Part shown: in pieces, positions 51,021 through 63,600 of the stretch
How the letters are laid out: each line of letters starts with the position of its first letter
Position numbering within the stretch: the stretch's first letter is position 1
Assembly: GCA_016722445.1 (NCBI GenBank)
Contig: JADKIZ010000012.1
Span: forward strand, 62,001-126,000
Direction of reading: 5' to 3'
DNA: 64,000 bases
Source of the DNA: Flavobacteriales bacterium
Lineage (GTDB): Bacteria; Bacteroidota; Bacteroidia; Flavobacteriales_D; Sanyastnellaceae
Translations under genes and position numbers: made by a program
The notes under the pieces: model-generated
Database searches by the model: none
The model's input: the letters and a program-made list of their open reading frames with translations, nothing else
What the model was told of the DNA's origin: nothing

Positions 51021-54000
51021 TCATGAATCTTGCTTGCGTTTTAAAAGATTTTTGAATCCCTGCAGGAATTCGTCGAAAGTGTCGAAATCTTCCCTGTAAA
51101 TGACACCAACACCTTGGGTATAGGGGCTTTGTTGGGTATACGCCATGCGGAAGTCATTGCTTTCGTTGTACACCACCAATCTGATTTTACCATCAGTAGT
51201 GATTTTGTACTCAATCCGAATGTCACCGATAAGGTTGGTTGTGTTCTGATTGGAAGTCGTCTGGCTCGTATTGCGGGATACGCCAAGGTTACTGCTGAGC
51301 GATAGCCTTTCATTGAACAACTGTGTGCTCAATGCAAGTGCAATTTCTTCATTGCTGATATCATCACCTGGACTGTAATTGAAACCGAGGTTAAAGTCAT
51401 CGCTGATCTGACTCAGCCAATTGCTGATTTGACTGCTCAATAATTCGGTGCCGTTTGCAGCAAGAGCATTGGTGTTGTTGTGCGTAGCAGCCACATTGGG
51501 CGGACTCACAAATCGGCGCAATACAAGGAGTGCAAAGGCTTGTCTATTGCGTTCTTGTTCCGTGCTGATAATGGCATCCACGCGACTTCGGGTCACCTGA
51601 TCCACATTGGGCAGGGCAATGTTGAATTCAATACCCGGATTGAACATTTTGCCATTAAGATGCATGATGAGGTTGATCGGCACACGTTGTCCACTTTGGT
51701 AATTTGGATCTGGTATGAGGTCATACAATGAAGCAGAAACTTTGTAGATGGCATCGATATTTAATTCTGCTGCAAATGGATCTCCAAACCAATTGATCGT
51801 TCCTCCAGGTTTGATGTCAAAGTCTTTATTGATGAGGTTTTTCAAGGTGAACAAGTAATTTCCGGAAAGGAGTTCAACTGTTCCATACATGTTGAAAGTT
51901 GAAAGGTTGTTGATGTCCATATTGATGTGACCCTTTCCAGTGCCACGCATCACATCACCAACACTTTGGTCGAAAATGATTTGGAATTCAGCATCGGGCG
52001 TGATTTCCATGCTCATGTTGAGTTTGATCCCGCTGAGATTTAATGGTACTTCTTCAATTGTATCATTGGCATTCACAAACTGAATGAAGCTATCAAAAGT
52101 TTGTTCATCTGTATTTCCCATTGGCATGGATAGGGAAGTGCCTTTATCTGTTTTTAACGTGATGTCAAATTCGAGTTTGTCTTCGTATCCGTAAATATTG
52201 ACGTTTCCTGTTGCATATGCTTTACCATAATAAAGCGAATTGAGTTCTTCGTTGGTGTTTAACACCAGCATGGGTTCTTCTGCATCAATGGAAAGGTCAA
52301 AATTCCATTTGGCAAAATTGTCGTGGAGCATCTGTCCGGTGAGAAAGCCTTTTCTTCCTTCCTGATCATGGATTCTAATGTGGTCAAAAGTGAACATGTC
52401 TGGATAAACACCAATTTCTTCTTCGATGAAATATCGCGCATTGAGATAATGCACAAAAATGGATGCGTCGCGGAGTAGCGCATCAGCACGCATTTGAGGC
52501 GCTTCAGGTTTACCAGTGATGATCATTGTTCCACTGGTATAACCAGCAATGTCAAGTATGCCAGGTTCCAGGAATGCATTGATAAAGGAAAGATCTAGAT
52601 CTTGGATGGTAGCTGAAATATCCAACGGACTTTCTGTATCTCTCGGCCTGTAGTACCCTGCAAAACTGAGTGGTGTATGTTGTGTGATTTCGTTGTTCGC
52701 CTGAATATCTTTTTCAAGACTGCCATCAATTCGGAGCTGATGCCTTGTCTGATCCCATGCACTGATGAGATCTAAATTACCGATGTGATATTCATTGAGT
52801 TTGAATTGATCCAACCGGATGTTATTCGAAAAAATCATATCGTGATAAACATCCCGGATATTTGCCGTTCCATTCACAATGCCATAAAATTTGGTGTCAC
52901 TTCCGGTGAATGGATTGACATTGGAAACATCAAAGTTCTTGATGTCCATAGTGAGTAGATCAGTTGGTTGATGACTGATCATTCCGGAAGCATTGATTTC
53001 CTGACTTCCACTGTAGAGAACAAAATTCTGGATGCCAAACACGGTGCTATCCATTGATAACTTGCTTAGATCTTTGAATTGCCAGTTTTGATCCAACACT
53101 TTTACAGAACTGGTATTAAATGTAAAATCATATTTGTTGTAGTCGCGAATGGTGAGTTTACCATTGACATCGCCACTGTGTTGTGTGGTAGAATTTCCCC
53201 ATGCAAACGCCGTATACATGGTGTCTCTTTCAGTTCGCGCATCCAACGCAAGATCAGCAAAAGAGATTCCTGTCGATGTATGGATGTTGTCACTAGCAGC
53301 GGTGATATAAAAAGATTCGTCAGGGCGTCGGATATCCAACGTCAGCGCTTCGGTCTTGTTATCGCCATAACGAATGCTATCGCTGACGATCAATACCTCA
53401 AAGTAAGAGCCAGGTTCATCCATTCGAATGTGGATGAGGGAATTGTCGGCAATACTCAGTTCAGGCGCATATACTTCGGTAATCTGACTGATGTCAAAAA
53501 TTTTGACATTCATATCGAATTGCTGACTCTTGTGTGATCTGACCGGTGGATCGAAGCTTGGAATGAACTTGGAGACGATCTCCAGCAAACTATTACCAAT
53601 TTCGGATATCTCAAAATCACCTTCGATGTCCGCAGAAGCGATATCCGAGTTTAGCGTCATCTTCGGCACGGCACCCCGGGTTGAATTCAATTCCAGAAGA
53701 TTAAGCGTATATTCATTTTCTTGAGCACAATAAGTCAAATCTTCAATGATGACTTCGCCTCGGAATTTGTCAAATTCAAAGCCTTCGCTTCGCACACTCA
53801 CATTACCGCTCACACTGCTGTAATCGTAGTTTTCAAGGATGTGAACTTCTTTCAGGTTGAGGTTTTGAATTCTGGCATCAAAAGCGAGGACCGGATCTTT
53901 TTTGGTAAAATCAATACTGCCGTTAAAATCCATATTGACATTTGGATCGTCAATGGCTGCAATACCATTGAAAGAGTGATGTCTGAATACACCATCTAGT

Positions 54001-55457
54001 TTGATACCGCTGTACGAGTACTTATTCAACACCAATTGGGTGATGTCTCCTTTTACCGATGCATCTACTTTGGTCAATTCAAGTCCTGTCCCTTTGATAT
54101 CGAGGTCGCAACTCATTTCTCCCAAAGTTTCACTGGTGTAAAATTTTCCAAGATTGAATTGTTCAAGTGCCAGTCCTCCGGTAAACCTGTAATCCTGAAT
54201 GGAAGCATCTTCTTTCAAACTAAGGTCAGTTCGCACTTTACCGATAGCTGTATTGATGGTGCCATAAGATACAAAATCATTGATGAATCCAGTAAAATTC
54301 CCTTTGTATTCGAGGGTTCCGAGATAGGCGAAATTTTCAGGCGTTTGCAAATAATGCAGGGAATCATACGGCGGAAGTTGAATCTGATCCAACTCTTTTT
54401 TGTTGCTCGTCAGTGATTTGATGTCAAGTGAAATAAAGGTCTCATCAATTTCCGGAAGTCCTTCCATATCGAAGTTGCCTCGAAATCTGGTGTTCTCATC
54501 ATACACGATTTCGATATTCCTTCCTTTGAGGTTGCTGACACGACCTTTGATCTGTCCGGTGAGTTTTACCTTTTTCTGATATCCAAACAAATCACTGCTG
54601 AAGAATGCCAATTCATTCATATCGATTTCTGCATCATCAAATTGATGGTCCATTTTGACGAGGTGTTCAAAATCATCGAAATCATCAATGGAATTGAAAT
54701 AAAAAATCAAATCGCCATTGATATGTGAGGCATTGGTAGCAATGTCTGCATTGATAAGCCTCGTTTCGCCACTTACAATGAATAATTCGGTGTCGACATG
54801 CTTAACACCAAAACCGGCCTTTTCATTTCCTGAAAATTCATTGATCATTGCATGAATAGAATCTCCGACAATGCTGAAGGATCTGACGTCTAAATTGAGA
54901 TCTGTCGTCGCCATATGATTCCAATCGATGCCGTATACATCTCGAATAGCACGGTTTTCATTGTTGTAGTTAAACCGGCCATCCACCAGTTTCAAATGAT
55001 CAATGAAGACCAGTGTTTGGGCAGAATCTCCACCTTCACCAATATAATCGAGAATGAATTTGTGATTCAACACGCTATCGCCTTCATGTCTGATCAAATT
55101 GATGAATGGCGATTCTAAAAGAATGTCATCGGCGATGATTTTTCCGCTGTGTTTGTCGTAAGAATAACTTGAAACGGAAATTCTTGGAATGAATGCAAGT
55201 GTATCCTGTTTCTGATCTTCAATGTATAAATCGGTGATGGAGAGTTTCGCCCAAAGGTCAATTTCCACCTTGCCAATAGTCACTTTGGCGCCAAGTTCAT
55301 CACTAAGCCAGGAAGCGACACGGTGCGAAACCCAGGTCTGTACTGCTGGTATATACAGAGAAAAATAAGCCGATCCGATCAGAATGATCAGTACTATCAG
55401 CACATTTCTCAATATTTTAAGGGTCTTCCTGAGCACAGTTTTCCGGCAAGTTCGCAA
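51021..55457 (-). CDS. tamB: TamB-like translocation/assembly protein
   Basis: The 1,478-residue protein starts with an N-terminal membrane helix (NVLIVLIILIGSAYFSLYIP), then a ~1,100-residue beta-rich repeat region. The TamB C-terminal domain begins around ~1170 (FDSFIQFVNANDTIEEVPLN, IYKVSASLYDLIPDP, MRGTGKGHINMDI). Family members form a periplasmic lipid- or protein-carrying bridge to the outer membrane. The first codon is a TTG at 55457; a GTG at 55436 is an alternative start. No TamA gene is adjacent. It lies 23 bp upstream of moaA on the same strand, but functional linkage is unlikely. Confidence 0.88.
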   Translation of the reverse strand: MRTCRKTVLRKTLKILRNVLIVLIILIGSAYFSLYIPAVQTWVSHRVASWLSDELGAKVTIGKVEIDLWAKLSITDLYIEDQKQDTLAFIPRISVSSYSYDKHSGKIIADDILLESPFINLIRHEGDSVLNHKFILDYIGEGGDSAQTLVFIDHLKLVDGRFNYNNENRAIRDVYGIDWNHMATTDLNLDVRSFSIVGDSIHAMINEFSGNEKAGFGVKHVDTELFIVSGETRLINADIATNASHINGDLIFYFNSIDDFDDFEHLVKMDHQFDDAEIDMNELAFFSSDLFGYQKKVKLTGQIKGRVSNLKGRNIEIVYDENTRFRGNFDMEGLPEIDETFISLDIKSLTSNKKELDQIQLPPYDSLHYLQTPENFAYLGTLEYKGNFTGFINDFVSYGTINTAIGKVRTDLSLKEDASIQDYRFTGGLALEQFNLGKFYTSETLGEMSCDLDIKGTGLELTKVDASVKGDITQLVLNKYSYSGIKLDGVFRHHSFNGIAAIDDPNVNMDFNGSIDFTKKDPVLAFDARIQNLNLKEVHILENYDYSSVSGNVSVRSEGFEFDKFRGEVIIEDLTYCAQENEYTLNLLELNSTRGAVPKMTLNSDIASADIEGDFEISEIGNSLLEIVSKFIPSFDPPVRSHKSQQFDMNVKIFDISQITEVYAPELSIADNSLIHIRMDEPGSYFEVLIVSDSIRYGDNKTEALTLDIRRPDESFYITAASDNIHTSTGISFADLALDARTERDTMYTAFAWGNSTTQHSGDVNGKLTIRDYNKYDFTFNTSSVKVLDQNWQFKDLSKLSMDSTVFGIQNFVLYSGSQEINASGMISHQPTDLLTMDIKNFDVSNVNPFTGSDTKFYGIVNGTANIRDVYHDMIFSNNIRLDQFKLNEYHIGNLDLISAWDQTRHQLRIDGSLEKDIQANNEITQHTPLSFAGYYRPRDTESPLDISATIQDLDLSFINAFLEPGILDIAGYTSGTMIITGKPEAPQMRADALLRDASIFVHYLNARYFIEEEIGVYPDMFTFDHIRIHDQEGRKGFLTGQMLHDNFAKWNFDLSIDAEEPMLVLNTNEELNSLYYGKAYATGNVNIYGYEDKLEFDITLKTDKGTSLSMPMGNTDEQTFDSFIQFVNANDTIEEVPLNLSGIKLNMSMEITPDAEFQIIFDQSVGDVMRGTGKGHINMDINNLSTFNMYGTVELLSGNYLFTLKNLINKDFDIKPGGTINWFGDPFAAELNIDAIYKVSASLYDLIPDPNYQSGQRVPINLIMHLNGKMFNPGIEFNIALPNVDQVTRSRVDAIISTEQERNRQAFALLVLRRFVSPPNVAATHNNTNALAANGTELLSSQISNWLSQISDDFNLGFNYSPGDDISNEEIALALSTQLFNERLSLSSNLGVSRNTSQTTSNQNTTNLIGDIRIEYKITTDGKIRLVVYNESNDFRMAYTQQSPYTQGVGVIYREDFDTFDEFLQGFKNLLKRKQDS

Positions 55458-55678
55458 AATACCGAACGCGGAAATACGAAAATTATGCCTTTCAGACAGA
55501 TTTCAACAATTCGGAGGCGATGAATGGGTAAATAAATCGCCAGGCCAAGTACGAAGAGTTCTAGAGATGGATTTTTTGAGCTGAATCTGTATGAATGTGG
55601 CATCAACCTCATGTTGATCCATTATCCTTATCAGAGGGAGGATCGAACCTATCTTGTCTAGCAGTATTTACATGCAAA

Positions 55679-55713
55679 GAAAAAAAGGGCCGTCTTTCGA
55701 CAGCCCCTTTTCA
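55679..55713 (-). terminator. Terminator of the MopE-repeat gene
   Basis: On the minus strand AAGGGGCTGTC-GAAA-GACGGCCCTT forms a GNRA-capped stem with one bulged G, followed by a T run. It lies 18 bp after the stop at 55731. Confidence 0.85.
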
Positions 55714-55730
55714 GTTATCTTTTCGAATGA

Positions 55731-58700
55731 TCAGAGTTTCACAAATTTTCTGATCACCTTTTCTGTGCCATTGTGGACAGAAATGGAGTAAGAACCTTGA
55801 GAAAGCTGACTGATGTCGATGTTGTTGACAGCATTGCTACCGTTGATTTTTGAACTTACCACCAATCGGCCCATGGCGTCATGAATGGCGTATTCCAATG
55901 AACCGGAAACACCTACCACCGTTACGCTGAGTTGAGCGTGTGCTGGGTTAGGGTAAAGTTTCACAGACCAAGAGATGTTCACTTCTTCTACGTTGTCAAT
56001 ACAGTTGTCATCGATGGCATCATTGCAATCATTGTCGATACCATCACAGAATTCAATAGCATCTGGATTGATGTCTTCATCTGTATCATCACAGTCCTCG
56101 CTATTTTCAACATAACCCACTGGGCTGCTGCAAGCAAGTACAAGTGCAGTGAGATCACCATATCCATCTGCATCTTCATCGGCATAGAACGAGAGAAGAA
56201 CGCCTTCGTCAACACTTCCGTCGCAGTTGTCATCTTCGCTGTTGCAAAGTTCAGTTGCGCCTGGATAAACGTTGGCATCATTGTCGTTACAATCACCTGA
56301 AATCAAAGATGAATTCGCAGGAGCTGAGCAGAAATCTCCAAGAAGATCACCACCCACTGCATCTCCATCATTGTCTGCATAATATGTGCTGGTCGCAAGA
56401 CCTTCATCAATAGCACCATCACAGTCATTGTCTGTGTTGTCACAGAATTCTGGCGCATTCGGATGAATACCGGAATCTGTATCGTCGCAGTCATCTGCAT
56501 TGGTTACTGCATTGGCAGGAGGTGAGCAGAAATTGCCCAAGAAGTCGCCACCGAAACCATCACCATCAACATCGCTGTAATAGTCAACATAGACTACGTC
56601 GTTGTCAATTGATTCATCGCAGTTGTCATCGATTTCATTGCAGAATTCAGATGCTCCAGGATTGATAGATGCATTGGAATCATCACAGTCACCGCTTTCT
56701 ACAGATGAATTGGCTGGTGCAGAGCAGAATGAACCAAGAAGTTCATCGCCATAACCGTCACCATCGTCATCAGAATAGTAATCAGCAAAAGTCAAACCTT
56801 CATCGATACCTTCGTTACAGTTGTCATCGAGGTCGTTGCAGGTTTCCAAAGCATCAGGATTGATAGCAGAATTGGCATCGTCGCAGTCACCATCGGTAGT
56901 TACACCGTTTGTTGGTGCCAAGCAAAGATTACCTAGGAATGCTGCACCAAATCCGTCACCATCCAAATCTTCATAGTAGTCAAGATAAACCACGTTGTCA
57001 TCGATCTCTGCATCACAGTCATTGTCGATGCCATCACATGATTCACTTTCACCAGGATTTACGCTAGAATTTGCATCATCACAGTCACCACCAACAGTTG
57101 AAGAGTTGGCAGGAGGTGAACAGAAATCGCCAAGCAAATCTGTACCATATCCATCACCATCAGCGTCAGTGTAGTAGGTTGTCAATGTGAGTTCTTCGTC
57201 GATTGATCCATCGCAATCGTTGTCTGTGTCATCACAAACTTCAGTTGCACCAGGATTAACAGAAGAGTCGGCATCATCACAATCTGTGTTGTCCGTTACA
57301 TATCCGGCCATGTTAACACATGATTCCATAGTAACAGCAGGATCTCCGTATCCGTCACCATCGCCATCAGCGTAGTACATTACAAATACGATGTCCTCGT
57401 CTGTTGTTGAGTCACAGTCGTCGTCAACTTCGTTGCACACTTCTGTTGCACCTGGATAGACATCCGCATTGGTGTCATCACAGTCAGTGCCATCTGCTAC
57501 ATAACCTGATGGTTGTTCGCAGTCGTCAACTGAAGAAGATGGGTCACCATAACCGTCACCATCGGCATCCATATAATAGGTTGCTAAGGCAAGTTCGTCG
57601 ATAGCGCCGCTACAGTTGTCATCCACACCATTGTTGCAGACTTCGTCTGTACCTGGATTTACACTTGCGTCTGCGTCGTCACAGTCAGTGCTATCCGTTA
57701 CATAACCCGATGGAGCAGTGCAGGCCGTAGTTGATGTTGAAGCATCACCATAACCGTCACCGTCAGCATCTGCATAGTATGTGTTAGCAGCCACATTGTC
57801 GATGTTGCCATCGCAATCATCGTCAGTACTGTTGTCACAAACTTCAGTTGCACCCGGATTCACGTTTTCATCGGTGTCATCACAATCTGAATCATCAGTT
57901 ACATAGCCAGTTGGCAATGTGCAGTCTTGAACAGAATTTGAAGCATCACCATAACCGTCGCCATCAGCGTCAGCATAGAAAGTGATCAGAGGTAGTTCAT
58001 CGGTATTGCCGTCACAGTTGTCGTCAGCACCATTGTTGCAGACTTCGTCAGCACCAGGATTGATGCTTGCATCTGTGTCGTCACAGTCAGTGTCATCACC
58101 AACGTAACCAGATGGAGCAGTGCAGGCTACGACTGAATCCGAAGGATCACCATAACCATCACCGTCTGTATCCGCAAAGTATGAGTTGGCGGCCGCGTTG
58201 TCGATGTTGCCATCGCAATCATCGTCTGCACCGTTGTCACAAACTTCAGTAGCATCTGGATTGATGCTGGCATCTGTGTCGTCACAATCTGTATCATCAC
58301 TTACATATCCGGATGGAGCTGTGCAGGCATCTGTTGATATTGAAGCATCACCATAACCGTCACCGTCAGCATCAGCATAATATGTGTTCGTAGCCACGTT
58401 GTCGATGTTGCCATCGCAATCATCGTCTACACCGTTGTCACAAACTTCAGTAGCATCTGGATTGATGCTGGCATCAGTGTCGTCACAATCTGTATCATCA
58501 CTTACATATCCAGATGGAGAGCGCAAGCAGTGGTTGATGTTGAAGCATCACCATAACCATCACCGTCAGCATCTGCATAATATGTGCTGGTAGCAACGTT
58601 GTCGACATTACCATCGCAATCATCGTCAGTACCGTTGTCACAAACTTCAGTAGCACTTGGATTTACACTTGCATCAGTGTCATCACAATCTGTGTCATCG

Positions 58701-61700
58701 CTTACATATCCAGATGGAGCAGCGCAGGCAGTGGTTGATGTTGAAGCATCACCATAACCATCGCCGTCAGCATCTGCATAATATGTGTTGGCAGCAACGT
58801 TGTCGACATTACCATCGCAATCATCGTCAGTACCGTTGTCACAAACTTCAGAAGCATCTGGATTTACACTTGCATCAGTGTCATCACAATCTGAATCATC
58901 TGTTACATAACCTGAAGGTTGTGTACAGTCATCAACAGAATTTGAAGCATCACCATAACCGTCGCCATCGGCGTCAGCATAGAAAGTGAACAGAGGTAAT
59001 TCATCTGTATTTCCGTCACAGTTGTCGTCAGCACCATTGTTGCAGACTTCATCAGCAGCAGGGTTGATGCTTGCATCAGCGTCGTCACAATCCGTGTCGT
59101 CACTTACATAACCTGATGGAGCAGTGCAAGCAGTGGTTGATGTTGAAGCATCACCATAACCATCACCATCGGCATCAGCATAGTAAGTGTTGGCAGCAAC
59201 GTTGTCGGTATTGCCATCGCAGTCGTCATCCACACCATTGCCGCAAAGTTCTGTAGCACCTGGATTAACGTTTTCGTCGGTGTCATCACAATCTGAATCA
59301 TCTGTTACATAACCTGAAGGTGCTGTACAGTCGTCAACAGAGTTTGAAGCATCACCATATCCGTCGCCATCGGCGTCAGCATAGAAAGTGAACAGAGGTA
59401 ATTCATCGGTATTGCCGTCACAGTTGTCGTCAGCACCATTGTTGCAGACTTCATCAGCAGCAGGGTTGATGCTTGCATCAGCGTCGTCACAATCCGTGTC
59501 GTCACTTACATAACCTGATGGAGCAGTGCAAGCAGTGGTTGATGTCGAAGCATCACCATAACCATCACCATCGGCATCAGCATAGTAAGTATTGGCAGCA
59601 ACGTTGTCGGTATTGCCATCGCAGTCGTCATCCACACCATTGCCACAAACTTCAGTAGCACCTGGATTCACGTTTTCGTCGTTGTCATCACAATCTGAAT
59701 CATCTGTTACATAACCTGAAGGTGCTGTACAGTCGTCAACAGAGTTTGAAGCATCACCATAACCGTCGCCATCTGCGTCAGCATAGAAAGTGATCAGTGG
59801 AAGTTCATCTGTATTTCCGTCACAGTTGTCGTCAGCACCATTGTTGCAGACTTCGTCGGCACCAGGGTTGATGCTTGCATCTGCATCATCACAATCTGTG
59901 TCATCACTTACATAACCTGATGGAGCAGTGCAAGCAGTGGTTGTTGTCGAAGCATCACCAAAACCATCACCATCGGCATCAGCATAGTAAGTGTTGGCAG
60001 CAGCATTGTCAATATTGCCATCGCAGTCGTCATCCACGCCATTGCCACAAACTTCAGTAGCACCTGGATTCACGTTTTCGTCGGTGTCATCACAATCAGT
60101 GTCATCACTCACATATCCTGAAGGAGCTGTACAACCTGTTGTTGTTACTGAAGCATCACCATAACCATCACCATCAGCATCGGCGTAGAATGTACTTTCT
60201 ACTCCTTCATCAACGCTGCCATCGCAGTCTTCATCCTGAAGGTCACATGTTTCAGTTGCGCCAGGGTAAACTGATGCAGAGCTGTCGTCACAGTCTGTGT
60301 CGTCGGTGACATAGTCAGTAGGAGCAGAGCATGCCATCACGGATGATCCTGCATCTCCATAACCATCACCGTCGCTATCTTGATAGTAAGTGTTCTGAAC
60401 ACCTTCATCGATATCACCATCACAGTTGTCGTCGGCATCGTTACATGTCTCAGTTCCTGCAGGGTTGATATTCGCATCCGTGTCATCACAATCGGTATTG
60501 TCTGATAGATACCCTGATGGTTGAGAACAATCCGAAATGGTATTCAGTGGATCACCATAACCATCGCCATCATTGTCTGCATAATAGATGTTAGATACGC
60601 CTTCGTCAATACTTCCGTCGCAGTCATCATCGATGCCATTGCATACTTCTGGAGCCAAAGGACGAACATCAGAATTGGTATCATCACAATCGAGGTTGTT
60701 TGCTGAATAAGGGAAAGGAAGTTGACATGCCATAATGGTCACAGCAGGGTCGCCGTATCCATCGCCATCAGCATCCATGTAGTACTCACTGAAAGTAAGG
60801 CCTTCGTCAATGTCGCCATCGCAGTTGTTGTCTTGAGAATCGCAAATTTCCGGAGCACCAGGGTAGGTGTTAGAATTGAATTCATCACAGTCACCTTCAC
60901 AGTTGGTAAAACCATCAAGGTCGTAGTCGTAACATCCGCACCAGCAGTATTGACATTCAGAATCCATAGCAGCTTCACCGGCACAAACGTTATCCCAAGA
61001 AACAGCACAGCAGAAACCATCATATGAACAAACTGATGCAGCACAAGGTCCTGCAAGATCAGCATAGCCTGATTGATCACAAGCCAATGGGCTTACATCA
61101 ATAGTGCCATTACAATCGTCGTCAATACTATTCGCACAAATTTCGGTTTCACCAGGATTGATGTTTTCATCCGTATCATCACAATCGGTAGAATCGCTCA
61201 CATATCCAGTTGGAGCAGAACAAGCCATGGTTGAAACAGTAAGATCACCGTAACCATCGCCATCAGCATCCTGATAGTAAACATTTTGAACAGATTCATC
61301 GGTATCACCGTCGCAATCATCATCAATTAAATTGCAGATTTCGATCGCACCCGGATTAACAGCTGAATCATCATCATCACAATCGGTGTTGTCGCTTACA
61401 TAGCCAACTGGTTCAGAGCACGCCATTGTACTAGCGCTTGGATCTCCATATCCATCACCATCATTGTCGAAATAATAAGTGAACTGGACACCTTCATCGG
61501 TCAATAAGTCACAATCGTCATCTAACAAATTGCATACTTCAGTTTCACTTGGATTTACGTTAGGGTTACTGTCATTACAATCGAGGTTGTTCACGGAATA
61601 TCCAGGGAATAAACCGCAAAGGTTCCACCCATTGAGGGGGTCACCATAACCGTCTCCATCAGCATCTGAATAGTAAACAGAAGTTGGAAGTCCATCATCG

Positions 61701-63118
61701 AAGATACCATCGCAATCATTGTCAATCAGATCGCATGTCTCCGATGCACCAGGGTTAATACTCGCGTCAAAGTCATCACAATCGTTATCACAATTGGTAT
61801 AGCCATCAAGGTCGTTGTCATAACAGCCGCAAATGCAATAAGTGCAGTTTTCATCACTCGCAGCTTCTCCCGCACAGATTCCATCCCATGATACAGTGCA
61901 GCACCAATCATCATAACTACATACCGAAATGGCGCAATCACCAGCAAGGTCAGCATAGCCAGCAGCATCACAGCTACCTGGAGTATCATCGACAACAAAA
62001 TTACAATCCTCGTCGATTCCGTTGAAACAAATGTCTTCGGCCCCAGGATAAACTGTGTCATCAAAGTCATTACAGTCACCATCGCAATTTGTGTAACCAT
62101 CCATATCGTTGTCATAACAACCACAAAGGCAATAACTACAATTTGGATCAGAAGCAGCTTCACCTGCACAGATGTCGTCCCATTCAGTTAAGCAACAAAA
62201 ATCGTCATAGCTACAAACACTGGTGCCACATGGACCCGCTAAATCAGCATAACCTTCTGAGTCACAAGTGCCGGCAGAGTTGTCTATTAAGCCATCACAG
62301 TTATCATCCACTGAATTGGAGCAAAGGTCAATCGCCAAAGGATTGATCCCAGCATCGGTGTCATCACAATCATCGGCATTTGTAACATAGCCAACAATTG
62401 GAAGACAACTTTCAACCATCCAAAGAGGGCTTCCATAACCGTCGCCATCGTTGTCGATATAATAGGGAATGGTAAGGCCATCATCTACCAAACCATTGCA
62501 GTTGTTGTCGATATTATCGCAGATCTCAGGTGCACCTGGGTAAAAGGTATTGTCGAAATCATTGCAGTCTCCATCGCAATTGGTAAAGCCATCAAGGTCG
62601 TAGTCATAACAACCGCACCAACAAAACTGACAATTGAAATCTGTTGCTGCTTCTGACGCGCAAATGTTGTCCCATGAACTGGCACAACAGAAACCGTCAT
62701 AAGAGCAAACTGCAACGCCACAAGGACTAGCAAGGTCCGTATATCCGGCGACATCACAGCCACCGGTATGATCAGAACCACTGCAATCCTCATCTATTCC
62801 ATTGCCGCAAATGTCAAAAGCAGAAGGGTGAATGGCAGCGTCAAAGTCATCGCAGTCTCCACTACAATTGGTGAAACCATCAAGGTCATTGTCATGACAA
62901 TCTACCCAGCAATATACGCAAGCAGGATCTGATGCGGCTTCTGATGCACAGACACCGTCCCACGCTGTGGCACAACAGAAAGCATCATAGCTGCAGACCG
63001 ATGTTGCGCACGGCCCGGCAAGGTCAGTATAGCCCGATTGGTCGCACTGTCCGTACAAATTGTACGCGTTGACCCAGACTAACATGACCAACATTAAATT
63101 GGTAATTGTTCTTCTCAT
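55731..63118 (-). CDS. Giant secreted MopE-repeat / Cys-rich protein with T9SS type A domain (one frameshift)
   Basis: One base is missing near 58518-58522. With it the frame is a single ~2,460-residue protein. A signal peptide (LMLVMLVWVNAYNLYGQ) precedes five copies of a Cys-rich unit (about 50 residues; SVCSYDxFCC, WDxxCAxEAA). Most are followed by DLDGFTNCxGDCxDFD and then MopE-type repeats (FYADADGDGYGD, TDCDDxDxxxNPGA, EVCxNGxDDxCDGxIDE). I count about 28 long MopE repeats of 60-67 residues. The DxDGDG segments resemble Ca-binding loops. The C-terminus is a type A sorting domain (VKLYPNPAHAQLSV ... KVIRKFVKL). The founding MopE of Methylococcus binds copper, but that does not prove the same here. 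It is a single-gene unit downstream of a small lipoprotein-like gene. Confidence 0.9.
58903..59706. repeat. Recent 402-bp tandem duplication inside the MopE-repeat gene
   Basis: The segment 58903-59304 is almost identical to 59305-59706. Each covers two MopE repeats (134 residues). Only a few positions differ, e.g. EVCG versus ELCG. Confidence 0.75.
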
Positions 63119-63156
63119 GTGTTTTGGATATAATTAAGTAAAAAAAAATTGGTTGC

Positions 63157-63600
63157 TTAGTTTGTTCTCTTGGGTTGACTTCCAGGAAAATATCTTTCAC
63201 GCACACTTCGTGCTTCAAGCATCATTTCCTGATAAACCATCGGATTTTCTTTGACAGCTCTCAAAAGCGCATCGCTTTCGAGGTTAGTGAATTGTGGATA
63301 GTGAATGTTCACCATACTGACACATTCATCATATGACTTAGCTGCGAGCATGTCGGCCGGTAAGACATAATCAGCCGGTAGCGGAGCAGCAAGAATGTCA
63401 CGGATGTATTTTTTCACGTCATCCGCAAATTTCAACTCCGGAATTGGTACACCTAAGTTCGGTTTACCTTGTGGAGCGGTGGTTTCTTTTTGATCCGATG
63501 AATTGGTTTGCCCTGTGGCTGGCTTGTCTGAACAGCAGATAAATATGCTCGCAGACAGGAGAATAGTAATTGTTCTCTTGCTGAAATTGGTTAAGCGCAT
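63157..63600 (-). CDS. Small lipoprotein-like secreted protein of unknown function
   Basis: The 147-residue product starts with an N-terminal hydrophobic signal (ITILLSASIFICCSDK). The Cys pair may be a lipobox, though the -3 to -1 residues (FIC) are atypical. The mature part is helical and charged (SYDECVSMVNIHYPQF, VYQEMMLEARSVRERYF), with no domain I recognise. It ends 38 bp before the MopE-repeat gene start on the same strand, so the two may be cotranscribed. Confidence 0.65.
   Translation of the reverse strand: MRLTNFSKRTITILLSASIFICCSDKPATGQTNSSDQKETTAPQGKPNLGVPIPELKFADDVKKYIRDILAAPLPADYVLPADMLAAKSYDECVSMVNIHYPQFTNLESDALLRAVKENPMVYQEMMLEARSVRERYFPGSQPKRTN

Noticed and set aside
40813..63118. 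A functional link between tryptophan dioxygenase and kynurenine-type copper binding in MopE proteins
   Set aside because: The enzyme acts on free tryptophan, the genes are 14 kb apart, and the MopE-type repeats here have no obvious Trp site.
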